This document shows positions 62,146 through 64,000 of a DNA stretch of 64,000 bases, piece after piece. How positions within the stretch are numbered: position 1 is the stretch's first letter; each line of letters begins with the position of its first letter. The position numbers and the translations under genes were made by a program. The notes below the pieces were generated by a model. It was not told the origin of the DNA and searched no databases. It worked only from the letters and a program-made list of their open reading frames with translations. Origin of the DNA: Nocardiopsis coralli. Its GTDB lineage: Bacteria; Actinomycetota; Actinomycetes; Streptosporangiales; Streptosporangiaceae. The stretch covers positions 84,629-148,628 of the forward strand of contig NZ_JADBGI010000003.1 of NCBI RefSeq assembly GCF_014892575.1, in the 5' to 3' direction.

Positions 62146-62765
62146 GGCGGTCCTCTCTTCCGTGGTGTTCGGGGGGCGGGGGTTCCGGGGCCGGGGGCCG
62201 GGGGCCGGGGGGTTTCCCGCCCCTGGAACCACTGTCGCCCAAGGGGTTCCGGAACGCGACCCCTTCCGCAAGATCTGTGGAGGGGAGGGTGCGCCCGTAC
62301 GGACGGACACGGGGGACATGGCCTGGGTGTCCGAGTTGAGGATCGTGTGTTCCGGAACAGGGTGAGGTTGTCGGGGTTGAGAGGGAGGTTGCCGGAACGG
62401 GGTGAGGATTGTGGGTTCCGGGTGTGGGGTGTTCTGTGGTGTTGCCTCGGGGGTGGTGGTTCGTCGGGGCCGGGATCATAGCCCGGCCGGGCCCTCACGC
62501 AACCCTCATCGGCGCCACCCCCTGACCCTTTCTCTGGGCGGTGATGGTGGCGGGTGGGGTGGTGGGTTGGCCGCGGCGCCTCGGGGTGTGCGTTCCGGCC
62601 CTGTTCGCCGGGCTGACCCGACCCGCATCGACGAACCACCCGCTCCCCCGAGGACCCGCCCGCAGCCAAAAGAACGGTGGTCACTGCTATCCCCCTTGGG
62701 TGTTTCATTGCGACCAACGCTTCCGGCGTGGGCATGGTGGCTCGCTCCTGCGGAAGCACAAGCCG

Positions 62766-62886
62766 CCCCGCGCACTCCCGGCCGAGCATTGAGTCTCAGG
62801 GGTGGCACGTGTGCGGGTGGGCTCCTGGGCCCCGCGCGCTCCCGGCAGGGCATTGAGTGTCGGGGGTGGCCCGTGTGTGGGTGGGC
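62766..62886. repeat. Two tandem copies of a 57-bp repeat (period 64 bp)
   Basis: Copy one is at 62766-62822 and copy two at about 62830-62886. Both begin CCCCGCGC(A/G)CTCCCGGC and continue G(A/G)GCATTGAGT(C/G)TC(A/G)GGGGTGGC(A/C)CGTGTG, then GGGTGGGC. About 50 of 57 bases agree. The spacer between them is about 7 bases. The area is non-coding. Confidence 0.55.
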
Positions 62887-62970
62887 CCGGGCGGGCCTGT
62901 TCTGGGCGGTCCACCCCTGGTTGCTGGTGGCGCTGGTGGGTCCGGTGGGGCAGGTGTTCGGTTCTGTGTC

Positions 62971-63031
62971 GTTGATAGTGCTCGAAAAAGCACGGACAAC
63001 GTTTTCAGGTGCTCATAAGAGCACTATCAAC
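62971..63031. repeat. 61-bp element with perfect 13-bp inverted ends and nested hairpins
   Basis: The ends GTTGATAGTGCTC (62971-62983) and GAGCACTATCAAC (63019-63031) are exact complements. Inside, GTGCT-CGAAAA-AGCAC and GTGCTC-ATAA-GAGCAC form two smaller hairpins using the same arm sequence, so alternative cruciform folds exist. It is AT-rich for the region and lies about 350 bases past the HNH nuclease stop. No T-run follows. Confidence 0.65.
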
Positions 63032-63383
63032 CGCTGGGAACGGCCGCTCGGGCCAGGAGCAGGCCCACGTGCGATCGGGTCCGGTGGAGCCAGAGCTGGC
63101 CATGGGTGGGCCTGCGCTGGCATGCGGTCTGAGGTGTGGTCGCGTGCGAGGGGTATGCGGTGGGGATTCCGTGGAGATTCTCCAGAGGGCTGAAGCCTGG
63201 GGCCTGGGACCTGGGCTTGGTGGGCGGTGGGCCTCGACGTGGCCAGTTGCGGCAGCCACCGGCCCAGCGTGCACCACTGCACCACTGGACCCGGGTCTGG
63301 GGATGCTTCGTTGGCCCCGGTGGGGCGCGGTGGGGCCCGGTTGGGATCGGCCCACAACAAGCCCACGGAGGGGCCCTGCTGGT

Positions 63384-64000
63384 CTAGCCGGTGCTGACGT
63401 TGTCGTTGTCGGGTTCGGGTTCGGTGGCCTCGGTACCCGAGCCGCCGTGGGCGCCGCCTTCGGCACCGCCGGTGGGGTTCTTGCCGTTCGAGCGGCGGTA
63501 CTTGGCGCGGTTGTGCGTGGAGCACAGCGGCTGCAGGTTGGTGGCCTTGGTTTCGCCGCCGTGGGAGAACTCGGTGATGTGGTCGGCCTCGCACTGCGAG
63601 ACCGGCACGTCGCACCCACCGGACCAGGCGCAGGTGGTGTGCCCGGCGAAGGCGGCGGTGCGCAGGTAACCGGGGGCCAGGCGGTGGGCGCGGCCCAGGT
63701 CCAGGGGCAGGCCGGTGCGGTCGTCGAAGATCAACCGGCGGATCTGGGCGGTGGACGCCATCGCGCGCACCGCGGACAGGGCCAGGACGTTGCCGTCCTC
63801 GGTCACCGCCACACCGGCAGGGCCCGGGAAGCCGGGCACGGTAGAGGGCGGGCCGGTGTTGGTGTTGGTGGTGGTGCCACCTGCGGTGGCGGTGGTGGTA
63901 CCGCTACCGGTGCCGCCGCCGGGGTCGGGGCCCGGTTCGGCGCCCGGCTCGGGGCCGGGGGCGGCACTCGCCCCGGTGTTCCCGGTTGCCCCGGTGGTGT
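63384..64000 (-). CDS. 13E12-family HNH endonuclease, C-terminal part cut by window edge
   Basis: The frame is open to the right edge of the window. The visible C-terminal part has a Gly/Thr/Pro-rich linker (GTGSGTTTATAGGTTT), then RRLIFDDRTGLPLDLGRAHR and an HNH domain: HTTCAWSGGCDVPVSQCEAD, ADHITEFSHGGETKATNLQP, LCSTHNRAKYRRSNG. The zinc cysteines and the DH...N...HN triad are intact. The N-terminal DUF222 domain of 13E12-repeat proteins should be encoded beyond the window. These genes are multi-copy in mycobacteria and other actinobacteria; the biological role is unclear. The Ser/Thr/Glu-rich end is NDNVSTG. Confidence 0.88.
   Translation of the reverse strand, partial: TTGATGNTGASAAPGPEPGAEPGPDPGGGTGSGTTTATAGGTTTNTNTGPPSTVPGFPGPAGVAVTEDGNVLALSAVRAMASTAQIRRLIFDDRTGLPLDLGRAHRLAPGYLRTAAFAGHTTCAWSGGCDVPVSQCEADHITEFSHGGETKATNLQPLCSTHNRAKYRRSNGKNPTGGAEGGAHGGSGTEATEPEPDNDNVSTG

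Larger units (their letters stand above)
62146..63383. other. 1.2-kb gene-free region with low-complexity and repeats
   Basis: No convincing coding sequence lies here. Frames are short, lack ribosome sites and read as shadows. The left part (62170-62220) is a G/C-rich low-complexity tract of GGGGCC-type units. From about 62350 to 62420 there are two partly similar GAGGAT(C/T)GTG(T/G)GTTCCGG and CCGGAAC(A/G)GGGTGAGG segments. The 57-bp tandem repeat (62766) and the 61-bp inverted repeat (62971) follow. It separates the MBL gene start from the HNH nuclease stop. It may be the worn 3' flank of the HNH element. Confidence 0.45.

Noticed and set aside
62170..62220. G-quadruplex regulator in the GGGGCC-rich tract
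   Set aside because: G-runs are expected in this very GC-rich DNA; there is no position relative to a promoter that makes a regulatory role more likely than chance.

Overview
The window is very GC-rich actinobacterial chromosome with many GTG starts and tightly overlapping operons. It carries chaplins, the hydrophobic surface proteins of sporulating, aerial-hyphae-forming actinomycetes. The chaplins, a dTMP kinase fused to an MFS transporter, the fol-ftsH-hpt-tilS block and a 13E12-type HNH nuclease together suggest a Nocardiopsis-like or other Streptosporangiales/Streptomyces relative. This assignment is inference; no rRNA or marker gene was compared.

Layout. 1-1985: a tandem array of four short chaplin genes on the minus strand (the first cut by the window edge), three of them sharing an upstream inverted-repeat element. 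2045-14163 (minus): two bacterial PH-domain membrane proteins, DUF3180, the folate genes folK-folB-NTF2-like-folP-folE, then ftsH, hpt, tilS, a DUF2342 zincin and a PBP4-type D-Ala-D-Ala carboxypeptidase, mostly with 1-8 nt overlaps. 14240-18057: ppa and a run of small hypothetical and membrane proteins. 18133-24429: one 2,098-residue, four-module beta-helix protein without a signal peptide. 24568-34095: tRNA-Thr, a TAP-type hydrolase, holB, a proline-rich membrane protein, MFS-tmk and topA. 34722-38729: a second surface-protein locus with a seven-repeat cysteine-free polychaplin, a LAxTG-anchored chaplin and a secreted low-complexity protein. 38971-41110: an M20 peptidase, tRNA-Leu and two truncated gene tails. 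41145-47149: a PucR regulator divergent from an SSS transporter, ureohydrolase and TPP-enzyme operon, probably for arginine or guanidino-compound catabolism. 47321-49860: a catalase fragment and a LysR/MFS pair. 49905-53765: an eight-gene Asp23/Gls24 envelope operon with its own sigma factor. 53963-62145: an orphan ABC solute-binding lipoprotein, a PhyH dioxygenase, a methyltransferase, a UvrA2-type protein, an unknown secreted protein and an MBL hydrolase. 62146-63383: gene-free DNA with tandem and inverted repeats. 63384-end: a 13E12-family HNH nuclease running off the window.

The most unusual items are the cysteine-free polychaplin, the conserved element upstream of the short chaplins, the four-module cytoplasmic beta-helix protein, the NTF2-like protein wired into the folate operon, the proposed 2-ketoarginine/guanidinobutyrate operon and two perfect inverted repeats of about 60 bp. 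No complete mobile element, CRISPR array or phage was seen.
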